Below are positions 24,999 to 33,347 of a stretch of DNA of 42,161 nt, in pieces (position 1 is the first letter of the stretch; every line of letters begins with the position of its first letter). This stretch comes from CAZVNZ01 sp964628515. Lineage in GTDB: Bacteria; Bacillota; Clostridia; Christensenellales; Christensenellaceae. Position numbers and translations under genes: made by a program. Below the pieces are notes generated by a model. It saw only the letters and a list, made by a program, of their open reading frames with translations. It searched no databases and was not told the DNA's origin. Where the stretch lies: positions 1-42,161 of the forward strand of contig CAZVNZ010000026.1 in assembly GCA_964628515.1 (NCBI GenBank), in the 5' to 3' direction.

Positions 24999-25032
24999 TA
25001 CTTTTAAAGAATAAAAATAGGTGGTGTTTATA

Positions 25033-25698
25033 TTGATAAATATTCTCCTTGCAGATGCTACCGAGGCTACATACAATCATCTGATAAAAGATATACGAGT
25101 GGGCGAATATAAAATAGATTTTGCCCAAGACGGAATTGTTGCAATAAAAATGTTTCGTAAAAACAGTTATGATATTATTGTGATAGATACCCATTTAACA
25201 GAGCTTGACGGATTAATCGTTTGCAGGCAGATTAGAAAAATATCCCAAATACCTATAATTTTTATATCCTCGTATGGTAGGGAATCGGACAAACTTAAAG
25301 GTTTTGAAGTGGGTGGAGACGATTATCTTACAAAGCCCTTTTTTAACTCGGAATTACTGGCAAGAATAAATGCTGTTTTAAAACGTGCGGGAAACACCGC
25401 AAGAGGCAGTTTAATAACCAACCACGGTATTTATATAGATACTAAGGCAAAATCCGCTTTTTTGGACGAAATAGAAATGTCTCTAACTCCAAGAGAATAC
25501 GCAATGTTGGAGTTTTTTATGAAAAACGCCAACATTGTGTTTACAAGAGAACAAATTATAGCAGATGTTTGGGGTAGCGACTATTTTGGTACGGACAGAA
25601 CGGTAGACACCCATATAAAGCTACTCAGAGATAAACTGGGTAAGTATAAAGAGCATTTAGCTACCGTTTGGGGTGTAGGGTATATATTTAAGACTTAA
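25033..25698 (+). CDS. OmpR/PhoB-family response regulator (orphan)
   Basis: This 221-residue protein has a receiver domain (1-115) and a winged-helix DNA-binding domain (125-221; LTPREYAMLEFFM, RTVDTHIKLLRDKLG, VWGVGYIFKT). The phosphoacceptor is D52 in IVIDTHL and the conserved Lys is in LTKPFF. The N-terminal acidic pair that binds magnesium is reduced to one Asp (LLADA, D8), so phosphorylation may be altered. The start chosen is TTG at 25033, 7-8 nt after AGGTGGT. No histidine kinase gene is adjacent, so its signal and targets are unknown. Confidence 0.88.
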   Translation: MINILLADATEATYNHLIKDIRVGEYKIDFAQDGIVAIKMFRKNSYDIIVIDTHLTELDGLIVCRQIRKISQIPIIFISSYGRESDKLKGFEVGGDDYLTKPFFNSELLARINAVLKRAGNTARGSLITNHGIYIDTKAKSAFLDEIEMSLTPREYAMLEFFMKNANIVFTREQIIADVWGSDYFGTDRTVDTHIKLLRDKLGKYKEHLATVWGVGYIFKT

Positions 25699-25784
25699 GC
25701 CTGTTTTACCACTTTAATGTGTAAAGCCACAACACACAAAAGTCTGTGCATTGCGTCTAAACTATGCGCATAGCTACATCATCA

Positions 25785-27071
25785 TCACAAATAAGAATTA
25801 TAGGCAATCATAACATAACCATCTTTATTTTTGGAGGTTACCTCGATTATTAACACGTAATCTCCCGTTTCTTCCTCCCACAAATACTCCGCTCTTCCTG
25901 TGTCGTTTAATATGCTTGCAACACTTTCCTTTGTAATACTCCCTTCCGTGCCGTTTAAATAGCCTTGAGGGTTGGTGCCTGCAAGAGCGGTTGTCATATC
26001 TCTTAGCTCAAAAAATGTATTTGACAAATTGTCTTTTTCTTCCGGCAGGTTTTTGGTGTTTATATAATAGTCCGTTCTGTAAATGCTTTCGGCACTATAT
26101 GTTTTCATAATGCCTTTTTTGCCTAAAACATTTACATATGCGGAATATACATTACTACCGTCGACTTCCGAGGCGGTGTCAAAGGCTATGTTTTTTAGCA
26201 GGGCTAAATTTGGCAAAAAATGCTCGTAATTTAGCCCTGATAATGTTATGTCGTAGGGGGTTTTTGTAGATTGTGATTCATTTGGAATATCATATGAGTT
26301 TATAGGACCGCCTATGCCGTACTCCATATCTTCCGCATTTGTGGAAGGTACGGGCAAATTATCCTTTTGCAAAACTCCAACAGATACATAATAGGTGGCT
26401 TTTCCAACAGGCATTTCCAGCAATAAAAATTCATCTCCTAAATCCCAATATAATGTGGTTTCGTTTGTTGTCCAAACGGAATTAATTGCTTCGCCTTTTT
26501 TTTCAAAGAATTCCTCTGTGTTTTCCGGCTTTCCAAAATATTCCACATATACATTTAAAAAAGTGTTATAAAGGTCTGTCATTTCTTCGCTGTTGCTACA
26601 AAATACAGCTTTTTCCCAAAGACTTACCATATTTTTATGAAATATAAAGTAGTACGTACATGTTTCATTTGTTGTATAGGGTTGGGCAATTTCTTTGTTG
26701 AATAAAATAACAGATTGCCCATTATCTAATGTTAAATCCTTAACATAAGTGTAAGTATCGTCTAAATCTTGAAGACTTTGCACATCTTTTCCATAGAAAT
26801 CCTTAGGTTTTAATTCTAAAATAAATTTTTCTAAATCTGTGATGTTATCATAATCTATGGCTTTTTTATTCCCGGTAGGCTTGGTTGTGTTAGCTTTGGG
26901 TATGTTTTTTTGGGGGTTTGTACTTCCTATATTGCTGCCTTCTAATTTTTCAAGCAGACTTTTGCCATTCTCTTTTTCTTGTACTAATCCCATAAAACCG
27001 CATCCTACACTAAAAAACAAAATTAAAGCAACTAAAACCGCAATTATTGTTTTTTTAATTTTATTAGCCAT
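25785..27071 (-). CDS. Predicted lipoprotein, 428 aa
   Basis: A lipoprotein signal peptide ends in the lipobox FSVGC, with lipidated Cys at residue 24. A Pro/Asn/Lys-rich spacer follows (about 30-70), then a domain (about 75-230) homologous to the neighbouring lipoprotein: ITDLEKFILELKPKDFYGKDV, YWDLGDEFLLLEMPVGKATYYVSVGVLQKDNLP. A second region (260-428) is unique and contains LSGLNYEHFLPNL and TGDYVLIIEVTSKNKDGYVMI. It would sit on the outer face of the membrane. No known family is recognised. It follows the shorter paralogue by 32 nt on the same strand, with AGAGGT before its ATG. Confidence 0.75.
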   Translation of the reverse strand: MANKIKKTIIAVLVALILFFSVGCGFMGLVQEKENGKSLLEKLEGSNIGSTNPQKNIPKANTTKPTGNKKAIDYDNITDLEKFILELKPKDFYGKDVQSLQDLDDTYTYVKDLTLDNGQSVILFNKEIAQPYTTNETCTYYFIFHKNMVSLWEKAVFCSNSEEMTDLYNTFLNVYVEYFGKPENTEEFFEKKGEAINSVWTTNETTLYWDLGDEFLLLEMPVGKATYYVSVGVLQKDNLPVPSTNAEDMEYGIGGPINSYDIPNESQSTKTPYDITLSGLNYEHFLPNLALLKNIAFDTASEVDGSNVYSAYVNVLGKKGIMKTYSAESIYRTDYYINTKNLPEEKDNLSNTFFELRDMTTALAGTNPQGYLNGTEGSITKESVASILNDTGRAEYLWEEETGDYVLIIEVTSKNKDGYVMIAYNSYL

Positions 27072-27103
27072 ATTTTACCTCTACATCACCCTTTTTACTT
27101 TTA

Positions 27104-27841
27104 TTATGCCGGTGCGTCCGATGGCAGATTTTGTTTGCTGATAAAGCCTGTTGTAACTTCAAATTTTCCGTTTTTAGCTAAGTATTCCAAGCAAACAATG
27201 GCGTCTCCCACATCCCAAAATACCGTACTGTCTAACTTTTCCCAAATTAAATCAAGGTTTGCGCCGTAGGAATTGTAAATTTCATCTGTACTTGCAGGCG
27301 TACCTAAATATTGGTTAAACAAATTAAGAGAGTTGTCGTAAAAACTAACCATTTCTTCCTCGCTTGCGCATTTAATTGTTTTTTCGCTGTAAGAAAAAGC
27401 ATCGCCTATAAAAGAAACTATGATTCTTAAACTTCCGCCTTCCGTGTAGCTGTGCTCATAAGTGCCCATATAAGACACTATTGATGTGCCGTTACCCAAG
27501 GGATATTCTCCCTTCGGGGAAAAATCCGAGGGTAAGTCCGAAAGGGTATTTATAGGTGTGCCTAAAATATCGCTTGGTGCTATTGCCATTATAAAGCCGT
27601 CCGCCTCGCTTAAATTAGAGGTATCAATAATAGGTTTTTGTGCCGAGGGGGTTTGGTCTTGTGCGGTTTCATCGGTTTTGGCATTTTCTTCATTTTCCAT
27701 AGAGGAGTCGTCGGTTTGTGTTTCAACCTCGCTTGTTAGCTTTTCCAGTAAACTCTTAGAGTCTTTACTTCCGCCAAAACTGCAACCGATACTAAAAATC
27801 ATAATAAAAGAAATGGTAACAGCTATAATTGTTTTTTTCAT
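27104..27841 (-). CDS. Predicted lipoprotein, 245 aa, paralogue of the next gene
   Basis: The lipobox FSIGC places the lipidated Cys at residue 20. SKSLLEKL directly after it is shared with the downstream lipoprotein (GKSLLEKL). An acidic Gln/Thr-rich spacer is followed by a domain of about 160 residues whose pattern (NLSEADGFIMAIAPSDILG, FYDNSLNLFNQYLGTPAST, VFWDVGDAIVCLEYLAKNGKFEVTTGFISKQNLP) aligns with residues 75-230 of the neighbour. It therefore appears to be the single-domain form, with the neighbour carrying an extra C-terminal domain. GGAGG lies 8 nt before the ATG. Function unknown. Confidence 0.75.
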   Translation of the reverse strand: MKKTIIAVTISFIMIFSIGCSFGGSKDSKSLLEKLTSEVETQTDDSSMENEENAKTDETAQDQTPSAQKPIIDTSNLSEADGFIMAIAPSDILGTPINTLSDLPSDFSPKGEYPLGNGTSIVSYMGTYEHSYTEGGSLRIIVSFIGDAFSYSEKTIKCASEEEMVSFYDNSLNLFNQYLGTPASTDEIYNSYGANLDLIWEKLDSTVFWDVGDAIVCLEYLAKNGKFEVTTGFISKQNLPSDAPA

Positions 27842-27982
27842 AATAATCCTCCGTTAAGTTAAAAAAGTTGGGTTTGTATAATTTAAGTATTATTAAACTA
27901 TGAAAAGTATAGCACTCAAAAGGAAATACAAGTATAGAAAATGTACAGATAAATTTGTATAATATTCACTTGTTTTAAATGC

Positions 27983-28016
27983 AAAAAAAAGACCGTAGCA
28001 TTTTGCCACAGTCTTT
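27983..28016 (-). terminator. Terminator of the lysine operon
   Basis: On the minus strand AAAGACTGTGGC pairs with GCTACGGTCTTT (12 bp including two G-U pairs that fit only on this strand) around AAAAT, followed by eight T. Confidence 0.85.
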
Positions 28017-28038
28017 ATATCTTTTTTTTAAGTATATT

Positions 28039-29253
28039 TTATAGATCGAATGCTGTTGTAACCGCTTGTACCGCACTGTTAAAATATTCGTCCTCCACAC
28101 AAAAGGAAATTTTGGTTTCAGAGGTGGAAATAATAAGTATTTTTATGTTTGCCTTTGCCAAAGAATCAAACAGCTTTGCCGCCACTCCGCTATGATGCTC
28201 CATTCCCATACCCTCTATGGAAATTTTAGTGGCATTATCGCTTATCATAAAATCAATGCCGTCTAAATGCAGGTTGTCTATAATTTCTTTTGCCGTTTCC
28301 ATATCCTCCGCCGGCAGAGAAAACGCAATATTTACGTAATCTTCGTAGGGGAGGGTTTGGCTTATAATATCCAAATTGATTTTTTTGCTTGCAAGCCCAT
28401 TAAATATACTTGCAATACAATCGGGGTCATATTTAATTTTATTAATCTTCAAGATTGCTACATTTTTGTCTGCACGTATACTTGTTACGGTATTTGCCTC
28501 TAAGATGATGTCGGACATCGAATATAAATCGGGAGATTTTTTTATGATGTACTTAGCCGCTCTTAGTGCTCCCGTTACAAATACTTTAGTGGAAAGCGCT
28601 TTGTGTGTTATTTCTAAAATTTCGTCGTTTCCAAAAAATTCTACGCTGTGCTCGCCTACTACCGTACCTCCTCTAACCGAATGTATACAAATCTCCGAGG
28701 AAGTGCGCTTGCCGTCGTGAGGGCTTCTGCCGTACTTTAGATTTTTTTCATCCACAAACAATTTGTTTAAATTATCCGCAATGGAAAGGGCTGTACCGCT
28801 TGGAGAATCCACCTTTAAATTGTGATGTTTTTCGATAATCTCAATATCGTAAGTTTCTCCCAAAAAGTCTGCCGCCCTCTTGGATAGGGCAATTTGCAAG
28901 TTTACACCAAGCGACATATTTGCACTAAAGAATATTGGTATATATGCAGAAAACTCCGAAATTAAGTGCTTATCTGTGTCTGTGTAGCCTGTGGTTGCAA
29001 GTACAACCGCAATGTTTTTTTCTTTTCCATACTCCAAAATACTTCTAAGGGCATCAGGACGAGAAAAATCAATAATAACATCCGCTTGTTGCTGTACCAT
29101 AGAAATATCCTCGTAAGTAGGTATATCTCCAATATCTTCATGAACAAATTTATCCACACCCGCAACTATTTTAAAGTTGTCCGTTTTTTCTACCACCGTT
29201 GTCAACGATTTTCCAATCCTCCCACTTATTCCGCAGACAATTAAATTTATCAT
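28039..29253 (-). CDS. dapB: 4-hydroxy-tetrahydrodipicolinate reductase fused to two aspartokinase-type ACT domains
   Basis: Residues 1 to about 250 are a complete DapB: nucleotide loop LIVCGISGRIGKS, VLATTGYTD, and the catalytic block EKHHNLKVDSPSGTA (H143, H144, K147), ending in the domain's usual FVTGALRAAKYI. DapB is normally about 250-270 residues, but this frame runs on to 404. Residues 263-404 match the regulatory end of aspartokinases: ACT1 with VAILKINKI and FNGLASKKINLDIISQT, and ACT2 with ISIEGMGMEHHSGVAAKLFDSLAKANIKILIISTSETKISFCV, ending AVTTAFDL. No stop or frameshift separates the parts. In aspartokinase this region binds lysine, so feedback control of DapB is inferred. The start at 29253 (AAAGGA, 7 nt spacing) gives an ATGA overlap with dapA. 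Confidence 0.92.
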   Translation of the reverse strand: MINLIVCGISGRIGKSLTTVVEKTDNFKIVAGVDKFVHEDIGDIPTYEDISMVQQQADVIIDFSRPDALRSILEYGKEKNIAVVLATTGYTDTDKHLISEFSAYIPIFFSANMSLGVNLQIALSKRAADFLGETYDIEIIEKHHNLKVDSPSGTALSIADNLNKLFVDEKNLKYGRSPHDGKRTSSEICIHSVRGGTVVGEHSVEFFGNDEILEITHKALSTKVFVTGALRAAKYIIKKSPDLYSMSDIILEANTVTSIRADKNVAILKINKIKYDPDCIASIFNGLASKKINLDIISQTLPYEDYVNIAFSLPAEDMETAKEIIDNLHLDGIDFMISDNATKISIEGMGMEHHSGVAAKLFDSLAKANIKILIISTSETKISFCVEDEYFNSAVQAVTTAFDL

Positions 29254-30128
29254 AAAATATCCTTTCTTGCATCCATTTCCTGTTTTAAAATTTTGTATGT
29301 GCTGTCCGCCATATCGCATAAAGGCAGTCTTAAAGGTCCCATGTCAAAGCCCATATCTCTAAGTGCCGTTTTTACGGGAATAGGGTTTACCTCGCTAAAT
29401 AAAGAGGCGGATAGGGGATTTATACTAAGTTGCATTTCGCATGCCTTTTTAGTGTCTCCGTTTAAATAACTGTACACCATTTCGTGCATATATGCAGGGG
29501 CAATATTTGCAAGTACGGAAATCACGCCAATACCTCCCAAAGAAAGTACGGGCACTACGTGGTCATCGTTTCCGCTGTAAACTGCGGCATTTTCGCCTGC
29601 CACCCTTGCCATATCCGCAATTTGAGAAATATTTCCGCTTGCTTCCTTAATGCCCACAATGTTTTTGTGTTTAGCTAATTTCTCAAAGCTGTCGGGTGTA
29701 ATATTAACCCCCGTTCTGCCGGGTACATTATATAATATAACAGGCAAATCGGTAGCATCCGCTACTGCGGTAAAGTGTGCCTCCAAACCGGTTTTACTGC
29801 ATTTATTGTAGTAAGGAGTAACCGCAAGCAAGCCGTCTGATCCTAATTCTTTAGCTATTTTTGCCCATTTTATTACATCTGCCGTGTTGTTACCGCCAAT
29901 TCCTGCAATTACAGGCACTTTTTTGGCTACCGTTTTTATGCAAAAGGCAATTACCTCTCTTTTTTCCTCCTCGCTCATGGTGGAAGGCTCCCCTGTGGTA
30001 CCGCATACTATTATAGCATCCGTACCCTCCTTTAATTGAAAGCGTATTAGCTTTTCAAATGCCTCGAAGTTTATTCCGTCCTGTGTAAAGGGTGTGCAAA
30101 TCGCAACACCGGAACCTTTAAAAATCAT
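29250..30128 (-). CDS. dapA: 4-hydroxy-tetrahydrodipicolinate synthase
   Basis: It condenses pyruvate with aspartate semialdehyde, the branch point into lysine and diaminopimelate. The 292-residue protein carries all active-site residues: T44 and T45 in VCGTTGEPS, Y133 in LYNVPGRTG, R138, and the Schiff-base lysine K161 in VGIKEASGN. AGAGGT precedes the ATG. It is the second gene of the riboswitch-controlled asd-dapA-dapB operon and overlaps dapB by 4 nt. Confidence 0.97.
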   Translation of the reverse strand: MIFKGSGVAICTPFTQDGINFEAFEKLIRFQLKEGTDAIIVCGTTGEPSTMSEEEKREVIAFCIKTVAKKVPVIAGIGGNNTADVIKWAKIAKELGSDGLLAVTPYYNKCSKTGLEAHFTAVADATDLPVILYNVPGRTGVNITPDSFEKLAKHKNIVGIKEASGNISQIADMARVAGENAAVYSGNDDHVVPVLSLGGIGVISVLANIAPAYMHEMVYSYLNGDTKKACEMQLSINPLSASLFSEVNPIPVKTALRDMGFDMGPLRLPLCDMADSTYKILKQEMDARKDIL

Positions 30129-30146
30129 TATTTTTACCTCTAAAAA

Positions 30147-31145
30147 TTATTTTTGCATTTCTATCCATTTTTCCGCAATTTGTACGGCATTTGTTGCCGC
30201 ACCTTTTCTAATATTATCCGCAACTACCCATAAATTTACACCGTTTTCTACGGAGAAATCCCGTCTTATTCTACCAACGAAAACCTCGTCCTTTCCTGCT
30301 GCCGTAAGTGGCATAGGATAGCAGTTTTTAGCGACATCATCCACAAGAATAATACCCTTAAAGGCAGATAGCGCAGCCTTTAGCTCGTCTAAATCGTAGG
30401 GGTTGTAAAACTCCACGTTTATGCTTTCGCTATGGCCGTGATACACAGGCACACGCACCGTCGTTGCCGTAATTTTAAGGTCGTAGTCATTTAGTATTTT
30501 TTGCGTTTCATTTACCATTTTAAGCTCTTCTTTGGTGTAGCCGTTTTCCGTAAAGCTGTCTATATGAGGAATTACATTACCAAAGATAGGGTAGGGGAAT
30601 TTTTTGGGAGCATCTCCGCTTATTCCGTTCTCAAGATCCGCATAACCGCCCATTCCGGCACCGGAAACCGCTTGGTAGGTGGAATATACTATCCGCTTAA
30701 TTTTGTATAAATCGTGCAAAGGCTTTAAGGCTACCACAGCTTGTATGGTAGAGCAGTTTGGGTTTGCAATTATACCTTTATGTTTTGCAATATCCTGTGG
30801 ATTTACCTCGGGTACTACTAAGGGTACTTCTTTATCCATACGCCAAGCAGAAGAATTATCTATAACAAGAGCACCTGCCCTAACCGCACAGGGTGCATAT
30901 TTTGTGCTTGTATCTCCACCTGCGGAAAACAAGGCAATATCTATATTTTTGCCGTCAAAACAACTTTCCGTAAGCTCTATTACTGTATGGCTTTTACCCA
31001 TAAACTCTATTTGCTTGCCTGCGCTTCTTGCGCTTGCGTATAAATAATAATTTTCCACAGGCAATTTGCGCTCTTCCAATACTTGAAGAAATTTTCTTCC
31101 TACCATTCCCGTAGCTCCTACAATAGCTACATTGTACTTTTTCAT
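30147..31145 (-). CDS. asd: Aspartate-semialdehyde dehydrogenase
   Basis: It reduces aspartyl phosphate to aspartate semialdehyde. The 332-residue protein has VAIVGATGMVGRKFL (NADP-binding loop), DNSSAWRMDKEVPLVVPEVN, catalytic C131 in NPNCSTIQ, SGAGMGGYADLE and HGHSESINVEF. The start at 31145 follows GGAGGT by 7 nt; a longer in-frame reading to 31196 runs through the riboswitch terminator and is rejected. It is the first gene of the lysine operon. No aspartokinase gene is present beside it. Confidence 0.96.
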   Translation of the reverse strand: MKKYNVAIVGATGMVGRKFLQVLEERKLPVENYYLYASARSAGKQIEFMGKSHTVIELTESCFDGKNIDIALFSAGGDTSTKYAPCAVRAGALVIDNSSAWRMDKEVPLVVPEVNPQDIAKHKGIIANPNCSTIQAVVALKPLHDLYKIKRIVYSTYQAVSGAGMGGYADLENGISGDAPKKFPYPIFGNVIPHIDSFTENGYTKEELKMVNETQKILNDYDLKITATTVRVPVYHGHSESINVEFYNPYDLDELKAALSAFKGIILVDDVAKNCYPMPLTAAGKDEVFVGRIRRDFSVENGVNLWVVADNIRKGAATNAVQIAEKWIEMQK

Positions 31146-31164
31146 TAGTTTACCTCCAAAACTT

Positions 31165-31186
31165 AAAAAAACGACACATAGTGCCG
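31165..31186 (-). terminator. Regulatory terminator of the lysine riboswitch
   Basis: CGGCAC pairs with GTGTCG (one G-U pair) around TAT, followed by T7 and then the asd ribosome binding site. Its 5' arm GCGGC can instead pair with GCTGC at the 3' end of the aptamer, giving the expected antiterminator. Confidence 0.85.
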
Positions 31187-31202
31187 CAATAATCATCTAA
31201 AG

Positions 31203-31378
31203 ATTACAACAGCAGCCCTCCATCAACATTTTGATGACAGTTATACGCCTATTTGACGCATACCCAAGCACAAATACCTTTCGGCAGGTAGATATACTTT
31301 CGGCAATTACCCCTTTTACGCAAAGCCAATTCCGAAAAAAACTCTGCGGTACTATTAATAAATGCACCTCTAACTGTT
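31203..31378 (-). promoter_or_regulatory. Lysine (L-box) riboswitch
   Basis: The minus-strand leader of asd carries the conserved L-box pieces in order: AGAGGTGC near the 5' end, AAAAGGGGTAATTGCCGAAAG, TGCCGAAAGG, then AACTGTCAT, a short hairpin and ATGGAGGGCTGCTGT closing back on the 5' ACAG. It folds upstream of an intrinsic terminator, so lysine binding should stop transcription of asd-dapA-dapB. Confidence 0.93.
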
Positions 31379-31390
31379 AAATTATAATAT

Positions 31391-31419
31391 AGTATACAAT
31401 ACAAATTTTAATATGTAAA
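31391..31419 (-). promoter_or_regulatory. Promoter of the lysine operon
   Basis: On the minus strand TTTACA and TATACT are 17 nt apart; the start would be near 31384, a few bases before the riboswitch. Confidence 0.65.
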
Positions 31420-31428
31420 TAGTTTAGC

Positions 31429-31457
31429 TTGAAATATATGCTAAATAATAGTATTAT
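31429..31457 (+). promoter_or_regulatory. Promoter of the M20 peptidase operon
   Basis: TTGAAA and TATTAT are separated by 17 nt, 30 nt before the start codon. It overlaps no lysine-operon element but is divergent from that promoter. Confidence 0.6.
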
Positions 31458-31486
31458 TTAATAAGAATATTTTTTAAGGAAAACAT

Positions 31487-32626
31487 ATGGAAATCAGACA
31501 GGAAGTTTACGAATATAAAGAGGAACTTATTAATATAAGAAGATATTTGCATAAAAATCCGGAAATCTCTTTTGGTGAAGAAAACACGAGAGACTATATT
31601 TTAAGCTACCTTAAAAAGCTAAACCCAAATAAATTGGAAGTAATTGCGCACACCGGCGTAAAGTGCGTTTTTTACGGTAAAGACGCAAAAAAAACCATTG
31701 CAATACGTGCAGATATTGATGCTTTGCCTGTGGACGAAAAAAACAACTGTGGGTATAAATCCAAAAATAAAGGGGTTATGCACGCTTGCGGTCATGACGG
31801 GCATGTGGCAATGGCGCTTGTTTGCGCTAAAATTTTAGCAAAGGCAACTACAAACATCAACTATGTGTTTATTTTTCAACCGGCAGAAGAGACGGATGGC
31901 GGTGCGCAACTTATGATAGAAGAGGGAGTGCTTAATAATCCCAAAGTGGACGAAATTTACGCACTGCATTTATGGCCTTACATCAAAAGCGGAGTAATAG
32001 GACTAAAAGCAGGGGAGCTTATGGCTACAATGTGCGATCTTAATATAGAAATCATAGGCAAATCCGCCCACGGCGCAAAGCCCAATCAAGGGGTTGACGC
32101 TATTTTAGCATCATCATCACTAATAGTGAATATACAAAGCATAGTTTCAAGAAATGTAGACCCCCTTAAAACCGCTGTCATCACCATCGGGAAAATAATG
32201 GGTGGAGAGGCACGCAATGTTATTTGCAATAATGTTGTTTTAGAAGGCACAATCCGCACATTTGACAGTAATGTGCTTAAAGATATTAAAAATAAATTAA
32301 CACATATGCTAAAAGGCTTAGAAAAGATGTATAATGTAAAAACAAGGTACTACGAAACTATGGGTTTTTTGGCGGTGGAAAACTCTAAGGATTTATTTTC
32401 TAAAGCCAAAGCCTTGCTAAAAGAGGAGGAAATGTGCATAGCCACCCCTGTTATGATGTCTGAGGATTTTTCTTACTATCAAAGGGAAACGGACGGCTTG
32501 TACGCATTTTTGGGAATAACGGACGAGGAGCATAAAGAGGCACTACACTCAAACAAATTTGATTTTAACGAAGAAAATCTCCTTTGCGGTGTGGAATACT
32601 TTTTACGAATGGCAAATTATGAGTAG
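31487..32626 (+). CDS. M20 family metallo-amidohydrolase
   Basis: This 379-residue cytoplasmic enzyme of the M20D (amidohydrolase/N-acyl-amino-acid hydrolase) family has AIRADIDALPV and the metal-binding MHACGHDGHVAM, FIFQPAEETDGGAQLMIEEG, and a dimerisation lid domain (about 175-290) with GKSAHGAKPNQGVDAI; a C-terminal VMMSEDFSYY completes the metal site. It hydrolyses N-acyl amino acids or related amides. Being divergent from the lysine operon, it could be an N-acetyl-diaminopimelate deacetylase, but the same motifs occur in many M20D hydrolases, so that is only a possibility. The next gene overlaps it by 8 nt. Confidence 0.85.
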   Translation: MEIRQEVYEYKEELINIRRYLHKNPEISFGEENTRDYILSYLKKLNPNKLEVIAHTGVKCVFYGKDAKKTIAIRADIDALPVDEKNNCGYKSKNKGVMHACGHDGHVAMALVCAKILAKATTNINYVFIFQPAEETDGGAQLMIEEGVLNNPKVDEIYALHLWPYIKSGVIGLKAGELMATMCDLNIEIIGKSAHGAKPNQGVDAILASSSLIVNIQSIVSRNVDPLKTAVITIGKIMGGEARNVICNNVVLEGTIRTFDSNVLKDIKNKLTHMLKGLEKMYNVKTRYYETMGFLAVENSKDLFSKAKALLKEEEMCIATPVMMSEDFSYYQRETDGLYAFLGITDEEHKEALHSNKFDFNEENLLCGVEYFLRMANYE

Positions 32627-33347
32627 TCAATACACCCATCTTGCAAAGCTATATGACGATTTTATGTATGATGTCTCTTATGATGATTGGGGCGAGTACA
32701 TAAAAAGTTTGGTTAGCGGTAAAAATATAATAGAATTTGCTTGCGGAACGGGTAATATTACAAAACAACTTGCCAAGGCAGGCTACAATATTATAGCTGT
32801 GGATATTAGTGAGGAGATGTTGCAAGTTGCCCAAGAAAAGCTGTTTTCGGTAGGCAAGCAGGCGGTGTTTGTATGTGAGGATATGACAACACTTAAGCTA
32901 AATAAAAGGGTACAAAGCGCAATTTGCTGTTGCGACGGCGTCAACTATATAATAGAAGAAAGTGGGCTTAAAAACTTTTTTGCCAATGTGTACGATTGTT
33001 TGGAAGAGGGGGGCGTTTTTACCTTCGACATAAGCTCGGAGCACAAGGTAAAAAATGTGCTGGGTAATGAGTTTTTTTATGATGATGATGAAGACCAAAC
33101 GCTGTTTTGGCAAAACAGTTTGGATGGCAGTTTACTTACTATGAATATTACTTTGTTTATAGGCAAAGAGGAAATATATAAAAGGTACGACGAAGCCCAT
33201 TTATTTAAAATGTGGCAAACGGACTATATTTTGCAGGCACTTAAAGACTGCGGATTTGAAAGGGCGGAGGCTTACGGTTTTTTAACAAAAAGCCCTCCTA
33301 AAAAGGATGACGAAAGAATACAATTTTATGCAAAAAAGGCAGGATAA
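32619..33347 (+). CDS. Class I SAM-dependent methyltransferase
   Basis: This 242-residue protein has methyltransferase motif I in IIEFACGTGNITKQLAKAG, the acidic post-I strand IIAVDISEEML, and CEDMTTLKLNK and CCDGVNYI (motifs II and III). The substrate is unknown. Homologues are often found between metabolic genes in clostridia. The start is the ATG at 32619 inside the end of the M20 gene, so translation is coupled; a longer reading from 32559 is an artefact of overlap. The next gene, hslO, starts immediately after its stop. Confidence 0.85.
   Translation: MSSQYTHLAKLYDDFMYDVSYDDWGEYIKSLVSGKNIIEFACGTGNITKQLAKAGYNIIAVDISEEMLQVAQEKLFSVGKQAVFVCEDMTTLKLNKRVQSAICCCDGVNYIIEESGLKNFFANVYDCLEEGGVFTFDISSEHKVKNVLGNEFFYDDDEDQTLFWQNSLDGSLLTMNITLFIGKEEIYKRYDEAHLFKMWQTDYILQALKDCGFERAEAYGFLTKSPPKKDDERIQFYAKKAG

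Noticed and set aside
30147..31196. Longer asd start at 31196
   Set aside because: It would translate through the riboswitch terminator. The ATG at 31145 has a perfect GGAGGT site and fits the family N terminus.
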